From Elusimicrobiaceae bacterium (lineage in GTDB: Bacteria > Elusimicrobiota > Elusimicrobia > Elusimicrobiales > Elusimicrobiaceae): a stretch of DNA of 42,423 nt. Below are positions 34,144-42,384 of this stretch, piece after piece. The translations under genes and the position numbers were made by a program. Within the stretch, counting starts at the first letter, position 1. Each line of letters starts with the position of its first letter. The stretch is from contig JAFVWP010000138.1 of assembly GCA_017501565.1 (NCBI GenBank), forward strand, positions 1-42,423, written 5' to 3'. The notes beneath the pieces are model-generated. The model was not told the origin of the DNA, searched no databases, and was given only the letters and a program-made list of their open reading frames with translations.

Positions 34144-34608
34144 TTATAAAATCTCTTTGATTGAAACGGATTTAGAACTAGGCACCGCTCTGGTTTCAAT
34201 GTCTATCCCTAAATCGTTCAAAATGCGCAAAGTTTGTTTATCCTGTTCGTTTAAAAATACATTTTCAGCTAATTTTAAGGCTTGCTCTTTAAAATGCATT
34301 CCGCCGATGTTTAATGTGGGAATTTGCAAGCCGTCTTTAAGTAAAGGGTCCATATCTTGCAAAGATTCCATCAAAAGCAAAATGCGCTTGTCGGAGTCTT
34401 CCATATACTCCACACAATGGCACGGCTCCAAGATGGTCAATTCATATTCAAAAGGCAAGCACAGGCGCAACAGATTTTTATTCAAGCGGTGTTCCTTGTC
34501 TTTGGGACAAGGAATCACCACTTCATCAATATTAAGTTCGGGCAACCAAGCTTGTACTACTTGTCCGTGAATCAGCCTGTCATCTACCCGTGCAAAAATA
34601 ATCGGCAT
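34144..34608 (-). CDS. PTS mannose-family IIB component
   Basis: A 154-residue cytosolic IIB subunit. The phosphorylated His is H14 in DDRLIHGQVVQAW, the hallmark of the sorbose/mannose IIB family. It would take phosphate from EIIA and pass it to the sugar held by IIC/IID. Stop and start codons are within 3 bp of the neighbours, and AAGGGG lies upstream of the ATG. Confidence 0.93.
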   Translation of the reverse strand: MPIIFARVDDRLIHGQVVQAWLPELNIDEVVIPCPKDKEHRLNKNLLRLCLPFEYELTILEPCHCVEYMEDSDKRILLLMESLQDMDPLLKDGLQIPTLNIGGMHFKEQALKLAENVFLNEQDKQTLRILNDLGIDIETRAVPSSKSVSIKEIL

Positions 34609-34610
34609 GT

Positions 34611-35015
34611 TTACAGCCCCTTAATTAAAAGCTCCGTCGCGTTAATAACGGCGCGTTTGCCGTCTGCTTCAATTTTTTCGGCCAATTCTTTGGCGTTTAA
34701 TTTTTTGCGGTTGTTCAGCGCGGTCAAAAGCATACTCAAATTAAGCCCGGTAATGACGTGGCATTTGGGCATATCTTTGGTGGCGGTTAAGGCAATGTTG
34801 GTGGCACTCCCGCCGAAAATATCGGTTAATACAATGGCCCCTTCCTGTTCTTGGGCCAACAAGGCTTTTAATGTTTCGGCGCCTTGTTCAATAGAGCTGG
34901 AGGTGGTAACGGACAAAGTGTCTATTCCTTCTGCGGCTTTGCCTAAAATTTGCGAAGCGGTTTCCAACATATATTGGGCTAAATTGCCGTGCGTAACCAA
35001 AATGAGTTTTACCAT
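34611..35015 (-). CDS. PTS mannose-family IIA component
   Basis: A 134-residue EIIA-Man domain. The start is ATG 35015 with AGGAT upstream; longer frames run into rapZ. The active His is H9 (LILVTHGNLAQYML), and LTDIFGGSATNIAL is the second family motif. It follows rapZ by 2 bp. A separate small EIIA in a hprK-rapZ operon also occurs in several Deltaproteobacteria, where it is thought to be regulatory; here IIB, IIC and IID are also present, so it can serve transport. Confidence 0.93.
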   Translation of the reverse strand: MVKLILVTHGNLAQYMLETASQILGKAAEGIDTLSVTTSSSIEQGAETLKALLAQEQEGAIVLTDIFGGSATNIALTATKDMPKCHVITGLNLSMLLTALNNRKKLNAKELAEKIEADGKRAVINATELLIKGL

Positions 35016-35017
35016 AA

Positions 35018-35872
35018 TTATAATCCTATATCCCTGTGAAATTCCGAAGCGTTGATGCCTTGTTTGCGCAACGTCTCGGCTAATTGGTGCGCCATGAATA
35101 CACTGCGGTGTTTGCCGCCGGTGCAACCCATGGCAATGGTTAAATAACTTTTCCCTTCTTTAATGTATTTGGGGATAAGATATTTAATCAAATCTGCGAA
35201 CTTGTCGGCAAATTCTTGCGATTCTTTGAAAGACAAAATATAGTCTTGCACGGCTTTGTCCAGGCCGGTTTTTTCTTTCAAATCCGCAATGTAATACGGG
35301 TTGGGCAAGAAGCGTACGTCCATGACCAAATCCGTATCTTTCAATATGCCGTTTTTGAACCCGAAAGACACAACCGAAATTTGCATTTCCCCTTCTTTTT
35401 TGATTTCCAACAATGCCGAAATTTTTTCTTTTAATTCTCCCAATTTTAAATCGGTGGTATCTATTACTTTATCGGCGGCGGCTTTGATGGGGGATAAAAA
35501 ATCGTGCTCATGCGCAATGGCGGCGGCCAATTTTTTATGAATGGGGTGTTTGTGTTTGGTTTCGGAAAAACGCCGAATCAAACATTCATCGGAAGCATCT
35601 AAAAAGATGACTTTCGGGCGGAAATCTTCCCGGGTTATTTTTTTAAGCATGGACGGCAATTGTTTTAAACGTTCGCCTTCGCGCACGTCCATACCCAGGG
35701 CGATGTTTTCCAGCTCGGGTCTTTCTTTTAAATAATCGGCAAATTGTTTAAACAAGGCCAAGGGCAAATTATCCACGCAATAAAAACCAAAGTCGCCAAA
35801 TATTTTCAGCGCCTGGGATTTGCCGGCACCGCTCATGCCGGTAATAATAAAAAGTTTACGCTTTTGTGCCAT
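35018..35872 (-). CDS. rapZ: RapZ/YvcJ-family nucleotide-binding protein
   Basis: A 284-residue P-loop protein. Walker A GMSGAGKS is at 12-19, [10 protein letters not shown] follows, and the C-terminal [18 protein letters not shown] with the nearby segments is the family signature. In E. coli RapZ senses cell-wall precursors and guides RNase E to GlmZ RNA; in other phyla the family's ligand is not settled. It overlaps hprK by 17 bp, so the two are tightly coupled. Confidence 0.95.
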   Translation of the reverse strand: MAQKRKLFIITGMSGAGKSQALKIFGDFGFYCVDNLPLALFKQFADYLKERPELENIALGMDVREGERLKQLPSMLKKITREDFRPKVIFLDASDECLIRRFSETKHKHPIHKKLAAAIAHEHDFLSPIKAAADKVIDTTDLKLGELKEKISALLEIKKEGEMQISVVSFGFKNGILKDTDLVMDVRFLPNPYYIADLKEKTGLDKAVQDYILSFKESQEFADKFADLIKYLIPKYIKEGKSYLTIAMGCTGGKHRSVFMAHQLAETLRKQGINASEFHRDIGL

Positions 35873-36812
35873 TGTTTTTTTTCGTTTTAATCCGGTTAAA
35901 TACTTGTTGGCTAAATTCCTGTGCGGAAAAAATGCCTTGCCGTTTTAATTGTTGGTTCAAAACGGCTACTTCAATCAATACCGCCAGGTTGCGCCCCGGA
36001 GTAACCGGAATGCTTAAAGACGGAATTTCCACCCCTAATATCTCGGTGGTTTTTTGGTCTATACCCAAGCGGTCAATGGTTTTGACGGGGGGCGTAAGCT
36101 CCACTTCCATATCAATAGCCATTTCATCTTGGGTGGCCCGCACGCCAAACAAAAGCTCTACGTCCAAAATGCCCAAACCGCGCACTTCCATAAAGTGGCG
36201 CAACATTTCCGGACAAGAGCCTATCAAATAGCGTCCCCAACGTTTTTGGATCTCCACCACGTCATCAGCCACTAAAATATGACCGCGTTTAACCAGCTCT
36301 AATGCACATTCGCTTTTGCCGATGCCGGCTTGTCCGCGGATTAACACGCCGCTGCCGCTTACACTTAAAAGCACGCCGTGTACGTGTGTCATAGGTGAAA
36401 GTTTTTCATCTAAAAAACGGGAAAATTCCGCCACAAAGGCCGAAGATTCCATCGTGGTTTTGAGTACCGGCACATCAGCAGCCAAACAGGCTTTTTTGAT
36501 GGCGGGCATGGGGTCTAAATCGGCCGCCATGATGATACAAGGCACATTTCCTTTACCCAACATTTTGGTAATGTGAGCTCTGAGGGCCGATTGTTTTTGT
36601 TTGGTACAGAAGGCATACTCGCCCCGTCCGAACACTTGGATAGAGTTGGCTCTGAAAAGGTCCATGTGTCCGCACAGCGCAAGCCCCGGGCGGTTTACAC
36701 TCGGGGTCGTGATTTCGCGGTGAATATATCTTTTGCCGCAAACCAGCTCCAAGTGAAGGCTTTTCACTTGGAGCAGTTCGCTGACAATTACGGATTTGGT
36801 GAAATGTTGCAC
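35856..36812 (-). CDS. hprK: HPr kinase/phosphorylase
   Basis: Phosphorylates and dephosphorylates HPr at Ser46, linking sugar supply to gene control. The 318-residue protein starts at GTG (36812) with AGGT upstream. Walker A GQAGIGKS is at 160-167, the catalytic Asp pair is in VADDVVE (183-184), and the HprK signature [10 protein letters not shown] is at 209-218. The N-terminal domain carries the RPGLALCG motif. HPr in the same operon carries Ser46. It is the second gene of the operon, after hpf. Confidence 0.95.
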   Translation of the reverse strand: MQHFTKSVIVSELLQVKSLHLELVCGKRYIHREITTPSVNRPGLALCGHMDLFRANSIQVFGRGEYAFCTKQKQSALRAHITKMLGKGNVPCIIMAADLDPMPAIKKACLAADVPVLKTTMESSAFVAEFSRFLDEKLSPMTHVHGVLLSVSGSGVLIRGQAGIGKSECALELVKRGHILVADDVVEIQKRWGRYLIGSCPEMLRHFMEVRGLGILDVELLFGVRATQDEMAIDMEVELTPPVKTIDRLGIDQKTTEILGVEIPSLSIPVTPGRNLAVLIEVAVLNQQLKRQGIFSAQEFSQQVFNRIKTKKNNGTKA

Positions 36813-36824
36813 CGCTAGACCTGC

Positions 36825-37376
36825 TTATTTCTTTTTAACGGGTTTAATTAACCCATAGGTGCCGTCCAAGCGTTTGAAAATTAAGTTAATTTGCTTGGAA
36901 TCTTCGTCTAAGAACATCCAGAAAGAGTAGCCCAAGCGTTCCATTTCATAGGCGGCATCTTCGGGGTTCATCGGCGTAACTTCCACTTGCTTGATGACCG
37001 AGAATTTGACATCGGTGGTAGGCAAAGGAATATTGTCGGTAAACGTGGCAATTTCTTCTACTACGGCCGCTTTTTTGGTGGTGCGTTTGGCTTTGGTTTT
37101 TTCTTTCGCTTTTTTCATTTGAGCTTCTGCTTTGGTGGCAGCGGCATCAATGGCTTTGTATAAATCTGTTTCAACGGCAGAGGCGGAAATATTGTTTTTG
37201 CCTCCGGTGTGAATAACGATTTCGGCGCGTTGGTTGATTTTCTTTTCTACCGAGAGCAACACTTGCGCCCAAACGATATGATCAAAATTTTTCTCCATTT
37301 TGCTGACGCGGGTTTGCACAAATTGTTTGATAGCGGGCGTCAGTTTGATATTTTTAGCGGTAACTTTAATTTCCAT
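36825..37376 (-). CDS. hpf: Ribosome hibernation-promoting factor, long form
   Basis: A 183-residue protein, with an N-terminal S30AE ribosome-binding domain (MEIKVTAKNIKLTPAIKQFV onward, to about 105), a Lys-rich linker (KKAKEKTKAKRTTKK), and the C-terminal dimerisation domain of long HPF (VIKQVEVTPMNPEDAAYEME, then FWMFLDEDSKQINLIF). The start at 37376 is set by GGAGGA (37381-37386 on the other strand). It is the first gene of the PTS operon; in E. coli hpf also lies beside PTS genes and rapZ. Confidence 0.95.
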   Translation of the reverse strand: MEIKVTAKNIKLTPAIKQFVQTRVSKMEKNFDHIVWAQVLLSVEKKINQRAEIVIHTGGKNNISASAVETDLYKAIDAAATKAEAQMKKAKEKTKAKRTTKKAAVVEEIATFTDNIPLPTTDVKFSVIKQVEVTPMNPEDAAYEMERLGYSFWMFLDEDSKQINLIFKRLDGTYGLIKPVKKK

Positions 37377-37394
37377 ATATTCCTCCGTATATTC

Positions 37395-37413
37395 TTTACG
37401 GGTAACCCGTAAA
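37395..37413. promoter_or_regulatory. 19-bp palindrome at the PTS operon start point
   Basis: TTTACGGGT-A-ACCCGTAAA, perfect 9-bp arms around one base. It lies between the -10 box and the ribosome site of hpf and covers the predicted start point (about 37411), so it is a likely operator for the whole ten-gene operon. Confidence 0.65.
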
Positions 37414-37417
37414 AACA

Positions 37418-37446
37418 TTTAAACATTAATTCTCTATCGGTGTCAA
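37418..37446 (-). promoter_or_regulatory. Strong promoter of the hpf-PTS-lepA operon
   Basis: On the minus strand a consensus TTGACA (37446-37441), a 17-nt spacer and TTTAAA (37423-37418). This is the best -35/-10 pair in the window. Confidence 0.75.
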
Positions 37447-37486
37447 CGGCGAACGCGCGGTTTTTTGTATGAATGCTGATAAATAC

Positions 37487-37519
37487 AAAAAAGCCCGGCA
37501 AACCATTGGCAGGGCTTTT
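37487..37519 (-). terminator. Terminator of smc/metallophosphoesterase unit
   Basis: On the minus strand AAAAGCCC pairs with GGGCTTTT around a 15-nt loop, followed by TT. It lies about 80 bp after the metallophosphoesterase stop. The remaining bases between 37447 and 37596 show no gene. Confidence 0.7.
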
Positions 37520-37596
37520 CCTCCTTTTATGTATAAAATGTGTGACTTCGGTATCTAAGTATAAGAAGAGAAAAACAAAAAAACAAGGGGGTATTT

Positions 37597-38340
37597 TTAC
37601 ATACCTAAAGCCAGGCTGTCTATTAAGAAAGGAGCAAACCCGGCCGCGCGCATTTTTTCTTGCGTTTTAGTGAAATCGTAGCTTTGGCGCATGAAGTGGA
37701 AAGTATTGGTGTCGCTGTCCCACAGCCCAAAAGAAGCACGCGTATCATTATCGCGCGGTTTGCCAACGGAGCCCGGATTGACTACATAGCGCAAAGCAGA
37801 GTGAAAATTGACGTAGGATTCCTGGTGTTGCACCGAAACATGGCAGACGTTTTCGTCTCCTTCCATATAAAAAGGCAAATGTGTGTGTCCCACAAACATC
37901 ACTTGCCCTGCCCACTTTTGGTAAAGGGAGTGATACTGCTCACAGCTGACAAAGTACTCTTTAATAGGGTCGGCGGGGGAGCCGTGAGTTAAAGTGAAAT
38001 TTTCTCCTTTTATTGTATCTGGTAAGAAAGAAATGCAACGCAAAGATTTGGCAGATAAATGTTTTTCGGTCCAATCCAAAGCTTTCAGGGCGTCAAAGTT
38101 AAAGAATTGGCGCAATTCCGGGTGGGTAAAAATGGCATCGTGGTTCCCCAACACCCCTACAATCAGGCCTTCTTCGGCCATTTTTTGGTATTTTTGTACG
38201 CATTTTTCGGGGTCCGGCCCGTAGCCGATCAAATCCCCGCAGAACAGATATTGCTGGGCGCCTTCGGCCTTCAAGCGTTTCAGCGCGGCGTTGAAAGCTT
38301 CTAAATTGCCGTGAATGTCGGAAAGGACCCCATATTTCAT
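37597..38340 (-). CDS. Calcineurin-like metallophosphoesterase (YfcE/MJ0936-like)
   Basis: A 247-residue two-metal phosphodiesterase. Motifs in order: LSDIHGN (residues 6-12, D and H ligands), CGDLIGYGPDP, LGNHDAIF, THGSP and VGHTHLPF, with a NPGSVGKPRD loop near 190-200. This set fits the small cytosolic group related to YfcE, which cleaves phosphodiesters; the true substrate is not known. Its ATG overlaps the smc stop by one base (TGATG), so it is translated with smc. Confidence 0.92.
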   Translation of the reverse strand: MKYGVLSDIHGNLEAFNAALKRLKAEGAQQYLFCGDLIGYGPDPEKCVQKYQKMAEEGLIVGVLGNHDAIFTHPELRQFFNFDALKALDWTEKHLSAKSLRCISFLPDTIKGENFTLTHGSPADPIKEYFVSCEQYHSLYQKWAGQVMFVGHTHLPFYMEGDENVCHVSVQHQESYVNFHSALRYVVNPGSVGKPRDNDTRASFGLWDSDTNTFHFMRQSYDFTKTQEKMRAAGFAPFLIDSLALGM

Positions 38341-41300
38341 CAGCGTACCGCCATGGCTTGCAATTCTTCTTTTTTGGCGGCTTCGCTTCTGTCGGCCAAG
38401 TTAACGGACATGGTTTTGGATACGCCGCTTTCTTCCATAGTGATGCCGTAGAGCCGTCGCGCCGCTTCCATAGTGCGTTTATTGTGGGTTACCACGATAA
38501 ACTGCGTAGAAGCGGAAAACTCTTTAATTAAGTTTACAAAACGTTCCACATTGGCTTCGTCCAGGGCGGCATCGGCTTCGTCCATGATACAGAAAGGGGA
38601 CGGATTGTGCGTAAAGAACGCAAACAATAAAGATAAAGCCGTTAATGTTTTTTCTCCGCCGGACATGGAAGAAATATTTAAAAGTTTTTTACCGGGGGGT
38701 TGGGCATAAATCTCAATGCCGGTTTCCAACAGATTTTCCGGGTCGGTTAATACCAAATCGCACTCGCCGCCGCGGAACAGCGATTGATAGGTATTTTTGA
38801 AGTGCATTTTTACCTGGTCAAACGTATAACGGAAATTATCGCGCGTGGTGATATTGATTTTGTGAATAGCGGAGCGCAAATCTTTTTTGGCTTCTTCCAA
38901 ATCGTGAATTTGGGATTTTAAGAAAGTGTGCCGCTCGTTTAAGGCATCGTATTCTTCCGGGGCGGTCATGTTGACGGCGCCCATGTTTTCAATGCGCTTG
39001 CGCATCATTTTGACGCGTTCATAATCTACTTGTTTATCCCCAAAATTAAGTTGGGCCTCTTCGGGGGTGATGTTCCAATTTTCAAACAAGCTGTTTACAA
39101 CGGCCGTCCGCTGGCGGCGGGCATTGGCCAGGGCATTTTCCAAATCGTGCTGTTTGATTTGCAATTCGGATAAGGCCTTTTTGTTGGCATTGAGTGAGCT
39201 GGTTTTTTCGTCAAATTCTTTTTTCAGGCTTTCTAAAGATTGGCGCAATTTATATTCGTTGGTTTCTAATTGGGCCAGGTTGTCGCGCTCGGTGGACAAT
39301 TTGGCTTGGGTAGATAATTTTTCTTCGGCCAAAGCCTGTAAACGTGCATGGGCGGTTTTGGCCGCTTCGGCGCGTTTGCCTTCGTTTTGCAGTAAAGTGT
39401 TGTACTCAAATTCGGTGGATTTTAAATCTACTTCCACATTGTTTTTGCGGATTTTTAATTCATATAAATTGCCGTTTAAGGAAGACAATTTGTTTTTTGT
39501 TTCTTCCGTTTGCTTTTGCAAATCCGCTTTTTGTGTTTTTAAAAGTTCGGTTTTGTTTTTGATTTCTTCTTGTTGTTGCAGTAAAGATTGCAAATCATTT
39601 TGCAATTTCTGCACATTCTGTTTGCGGTTTTCCACGCGCAACATAAGCTGGCGTTTTTGCTCTGCCATACGGGCCAAAGCTTCTTCGGCTTGTTTGAGCT
39701 CTCTTTCCTTGGCGTTTACTTCCCCTTGCGCTGCCGCCGCGGCTACGGCCGCTTCTTGGGCGGAAGTGCGCAAAGTGCGTAAGGTTTCGTCCGCTTTGGT
39801 GATTTCATCATAATTGGCGATGATTTCTTTAGAAAGAGATTCTTCTTGGGTATTTTTTTCGGTTAATTCTTGTTGTACCTGTTCTTCTTCGCCCCAATAA
39901 GCCTCGGGCGCGGTTACTCCGCTGGCCCCCGCACTTAAAAAGAAAGAACCTTGCACATAATCTTGCTCTTGGGTGGAATAGTCTCCGATTAACAAAGAGA
40001 TTAAATTTTCAAGTTCGGGTGCATACTTTAATTGCGCTTTCAATGTCCCGTCTGTTTGGGTGGCGGCGGGAACTTTGTCTAAAATAATGAATTTACAGCG
40101 CGCTTTGCCATGTTCGTTTAATTTGGCAATGGCCTGTTGGGCGGCGGTTTCGTTTTGGCACAAAACGGCGTCTAAATATTTGCCGAACGCTTCTTCAACG
40201 GCGGTGTTTAACGTAGCTTTGTATTTTAAGGCTTTGCGCAAAGTGCCTTTTACGCCGTCAATGCCGGCTTTGCTGAGTAAGTTGACCCCTACCCAATACG
40301 GATTGTTTTTTCCTTGCGTGCGGATAATTTCTAACTTGGCATTTAAGGCGGCTTTGGCCGATTTTAAGGCCGATAATTGTTCGTTGAGATGAGCGCGTTT
40401 TTGTTGCAGTTCTTTTAAAGAAGTTTCTTGTTTGGCAATTTGTTCGCGCACTTGTTGGGCCGCGGTTTGTTTGTCTGTTAAGCGCTGGCGGCATTCCTGC
40501 AATACTTGGCGAATGCTGTCTGCACTGCTGCCGGCCTGGCTGCTTTTTTCTAATGTGATTAAATCTTCGTTTTCGCGTTGGACATTGGCTTGCTCTAAAG
40601 AAATTTTATTTTGGCATTCCATTTGCCCTTGTACCAAGCGCATTAAATCATTGCTGGCGCGTTGGATTTGAATATCACTTTCGCGCAATTGCTGTTCGGT
40701 TTTTTGATTGTGGGCAAAAGTTTCGTTGTATTCTTTTTGCAAAGGTGCCAATTGGCTTTCCAACTCTGCTAACTGCGTTTTTAATTTAGCAATAGCGGGC
40801 GCAATTTCTTTAATGCGGTTTTGCCCGCGTTCGGCTTCACTGCCGGCGGCGGTAAGTTGGGCTGTAAATTCGGTGGTCAGATTGTCGCAGTTTTTAATGG
40901 CCCCTTCCAACAGCCCTACTTGATATTTGCTGGCGGCAATCTTTTCGTTAAAATCAGCCACTTCTTTTTGTTTGTGGGTTAAGTTTAAATCCATGGCCGC
41001 GGTTTGGCCTTCCTGCGCGGAAATTTGCGTTTCCAAATCTTTACTGCGGCTTAAAAGCGGTTCTAACTCCGCGCCGTGTTTGGCAATTAACCCGTCCGCT
41101 TCTTTAATAGAACATAATGAAATAGCAATTTCGCTTTCTTTGAGTTCTTCGCGATATTTCTGGTACAGGCGCGCTTTGCGGGCTTCTCCGTCCAATTTTT
41201 TAATTTGTTCGGCAATCAAAACTACCGTGTCGTTTAAGCGGGCCAAGTCTAAATCCACGCGCTCCAACCGGCGGATACATTCTTCGCGTTTGGCTTTGTA

Positions 41301-41807
41301 TTTGGATACGCCGGCTACTTCTTCAAACATTTCGCGGCGTTGTTCGGGCGTGGCGGAAAGGACACTTTCCACACCGCCTTGGTCAATAATGGCATACCCT
41401 TCGCCCCCGATGCCGGTATCTAAAAACAAATCGCGAATGTCGCGCAAGCGGCATTGGACTTTGTTTAAATAATATTCACTTTCACCGGAGCGGAAAATTT
41501 TGCGCGTAACGGTAATTTCATTAAAATCAAGCGGCAGGTTGCGGGTGGAGTTATCAAAAATCATGCTGACCTGTGCCATATTCAAAGGGGCCCTTTTGGC
41601 GGTGCCGTTAAAAATAATATCCACCATAGATGCAGAGCGTAGCGCCTTCCAACTCATTTCCCCAATCGTCCAACGTACAGAATCAATGACATTGGATTTA
41701 CCGCATCCGTTCGGCCCTACCACACAGGTAATGCCGGGCTCAAAGTCTAAACGTACCTTATCGGCAAAAGATTTGAAACCAACAATTTCAATAGCTTTTA
41801 AATACAT
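38340..41807 (-). CDS. smc: Chromosome partition protein SMC
   Basis: A 1,155-residue SMC ATPase that compacts and separates chromosomes together with ScpA/ScpB. Walker A GPNGCGKS is at 31-38, two long coiled-coil arms (about 170-500 and 680-1000) flank a hinge near 510-670, and the C-terminal head holds the ABC signature SGGEKTLTALSLL (from 1049) and Walker B FCIMDEADAALD (about 1072-1083). AAGGAAG precedes the ATG. No kleisin gene is in view. Confidence 0.97.
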   Translation of the reverse strand: MYLKAIEIVGFKSFADKVRLDFEPGITCVVGPNGCGKSNVIDSVRWTIGEMSWKALRSASMVDIIFNGTAKRAPLNMAQVSMIFDNSTRNLPLDFNEITVTRKIFRSGESEYYLNKVQCRLRDIRDLFLDTGIGGEGYAIIDQGGVESVLSATPEQRREMFEEVAGVSKYKAKREECIRRLERVDLDLARLNDTVVLIAEQIKKLDGEARKARLYQKYREELKESEIAISLCSIKEADGLIAKHGAELEPLLSRSKDLETQISAQEGQTAAMDLNLTHKQKEVADFNEKIAASKYQVGLLEGAIKNCDNLTTEFTAQLTAAGSEAERGQNRIKEIAPAIAKLKTQLAELESQLAPLQKEYNETFAHNQKTEQQLRESDIQIQRASNDLMRLVQGQMECQNKISLEQANVQRENEDLITLEKSSQAGSSADSIRQVLQECRQRLTDKQTAAQQVREQIAKQETSLKELQQKRAHLNEQLSALKSAKAALNAKLEIIRTQGKNNPYWVGVNLLSKAGIDGVKGTLRKALKYKATLNTAVEEAFGKYLDAVLCQNETAAQQAIAKLNEHGKARCKFIILDKVPAATQTDGTLKAQLKYAPELENLISLLIGDYSTQEQDYVQGSFFLSAGASGVTAPEAYWGEEEQVQQELTEKNTQEESLSKEIIANYDEITKADETLRTLRTSAQEAAVAAAAAQGEVNAKERELKQAEEALARMAEQKRQLMLRVENRKQNVQKLQNDLQSLLQQQEEIKNKTELLKTQKADLQKQTEETKNKLSSLNGNLYELKIRKNNVEVDLKSTEFEYNTLLQNEGKRAEAAKTAHARLQALAEEKLSTQAKLSTERDNLAQLETNEYKLRQSLESLKKEFDEKTSSLNANKKALSELQIKQHDLENALANARRQRTAVVNSLFENWNITPEEAQLNFGDKQVDYERVKMMRKRIENMGAVNMTAPEEYDALNERHTFLKSQIHDLEEAKKDLRSAIHKINITTRDNFRYTFDQVKMHFKNTYQSLFRGGECDLVLTDPENLLETGIEIYAQPPGKKLLNISSMSGGEKTLTALSLLFAFFTHNPSPFCIMDEADAALDEANVERFVNLIKEFSASTQFIVVTHNKRTMEAARRLYGITMEESGVSKTMSVNLADRSEAAKKEELQAMAVR

Positions 41808-41838
41808 GGCGCTTCCTTTATTGGGGATATATATATGT

Positions 41839-41844
41839 ATTATA
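41839..41844 (-). promoter_or_regulatory. -10 box of smc
   Basis: A perfect TATAAT on the minus strand, 31 nt before the smc ATG, with a poor -35 (CTTTCC). Confidence 0.4.
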
Positions 41845-42102
41845 ACATTTCACACGCGTACGGAAAGCCCCGGCTTTGGCAAGCGGATCATTTTAGCATT
41901 ATACGCGTAGGAAGAAAAGACCTATCTGGACCTACGAGAGATCTAGGAAGAAAAAACACTTGCCAAAAGCGCGTAATATTTATTAGACTTTTTCGGTAGG
42001 GCACTCGGACCTTTCTCCCGCCGAAGAGACGCTTGAATGGCGGAAGATAAAAATTTTTTATATTAATCCGGACCCTGATATTCCTGAAGGAGGGACATCC
42101 AA
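41845..42102 (+). promoter_or_regulatory. Intergenic region and structured leader of the small repeat protein
   Basis: No gene is seen here. A possible plus-strand promoter is TTGCCA (41960-41965), 18 nt, TAGACT (41984-41989). The resulting leader of about 105 nt can fold at TTCGG(ta)GGG and CCC(g)CCGAA around 41991-42025. Just upstream, AGGAAGAAAA occurs twice (about 41909 and 41945) and GGACCTAC occurs once (from 41929). GGAGGG at 42090-42095 is the ribosome site. An RNA regulator here is only a possibility. Confidence 0.35.
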
Positions 42103-42327
42103 ATGGCTGAAAAAGTATTGAAAATCGGTGTAGAACGTGAAGATGGTTTCTTGTACTATATTGACAAAGACGGCGACGTGGCTCGTGTGCAAATGGCCCG
42201 CGGCGGCAAAAAAGGCGGTAAACCCAAAAAAGTAGAAAAAACCGGCATTAAAAAAGAAAAAGGATATTTGTATTTCTTGGATAAGAAAGGCGATATCTCC
42301 AGAGCCAAAATGGTCAACGCCAAATAA
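42103..42327 (+). CDS. Small protein of two tandem 25-residue motifs
   Basis: A 74-residue, basic protein. Residues 7-31 and 46-70 align without gaps with 12 of 25 identities; the shared pattern is K-x-G-x4-G-(F/Y)-L-Y-x2-D-K-x-G-D-(V/I)-x-R-x2-M. The halves are joined by a Gly/Lys linker (ARGGKKGGKPKKVEK). Each unit looks like a two- or three-strand beta hairpin. GGAGGG lies 7 nt before the ATG, and the gene has a long leader and strong terminator, so high expression is likely. I know no function; nucleic-acid binding is a guess from the charge. Confidence 0.85.
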   Translation: MAEKVLKIGVEREDGFLYYIDKDGDVARVQMARGGKKGGKPKKVEKTGIKKEKGYLYFLDKKGDISRAKMVNAK

Positions 42328-42342
42328 GTTGGCTGATAATTT

Positions 42343-42370
42343 AAAAGCCCCGCTTCGGCGGGGCTTTTTT
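42343..42370 (+). terminator. Intrinsic terminator
   Basis: AAAAGCCCCGC-TTCG-GCGGGGCTTTTTT, an 11-bp stem with a stable UUCG tetraloop. Confidence 0.95.
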
Positions 42371-42384
42371 GTTGCGGTTTTTAG

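Noticed and set aside
37473-37670. Small plus-strand ORF of 65 codons after the hpf promoter region
   Set aside because: It spans the terminator at 37487-37519 and the 3' end of the metallophosphoesterase gene and has no ribosome site.
39067-39813. 248-codon plus-strand open frame within smc
   Set aside because: Antisense shadow of the coiled-coil arm; Ser/Phe/Cys-rich product typical of reversed Glu/Lys/Ala codons.
41990-42100. A known structural RNA (SRP RNA, 6S, riboswitch) upstream of the small repeat protein
   Set aside because: The leader can fold but I found no conserved SRP, 6S or riboswitch core; kept only as a low-confidence structured leader.
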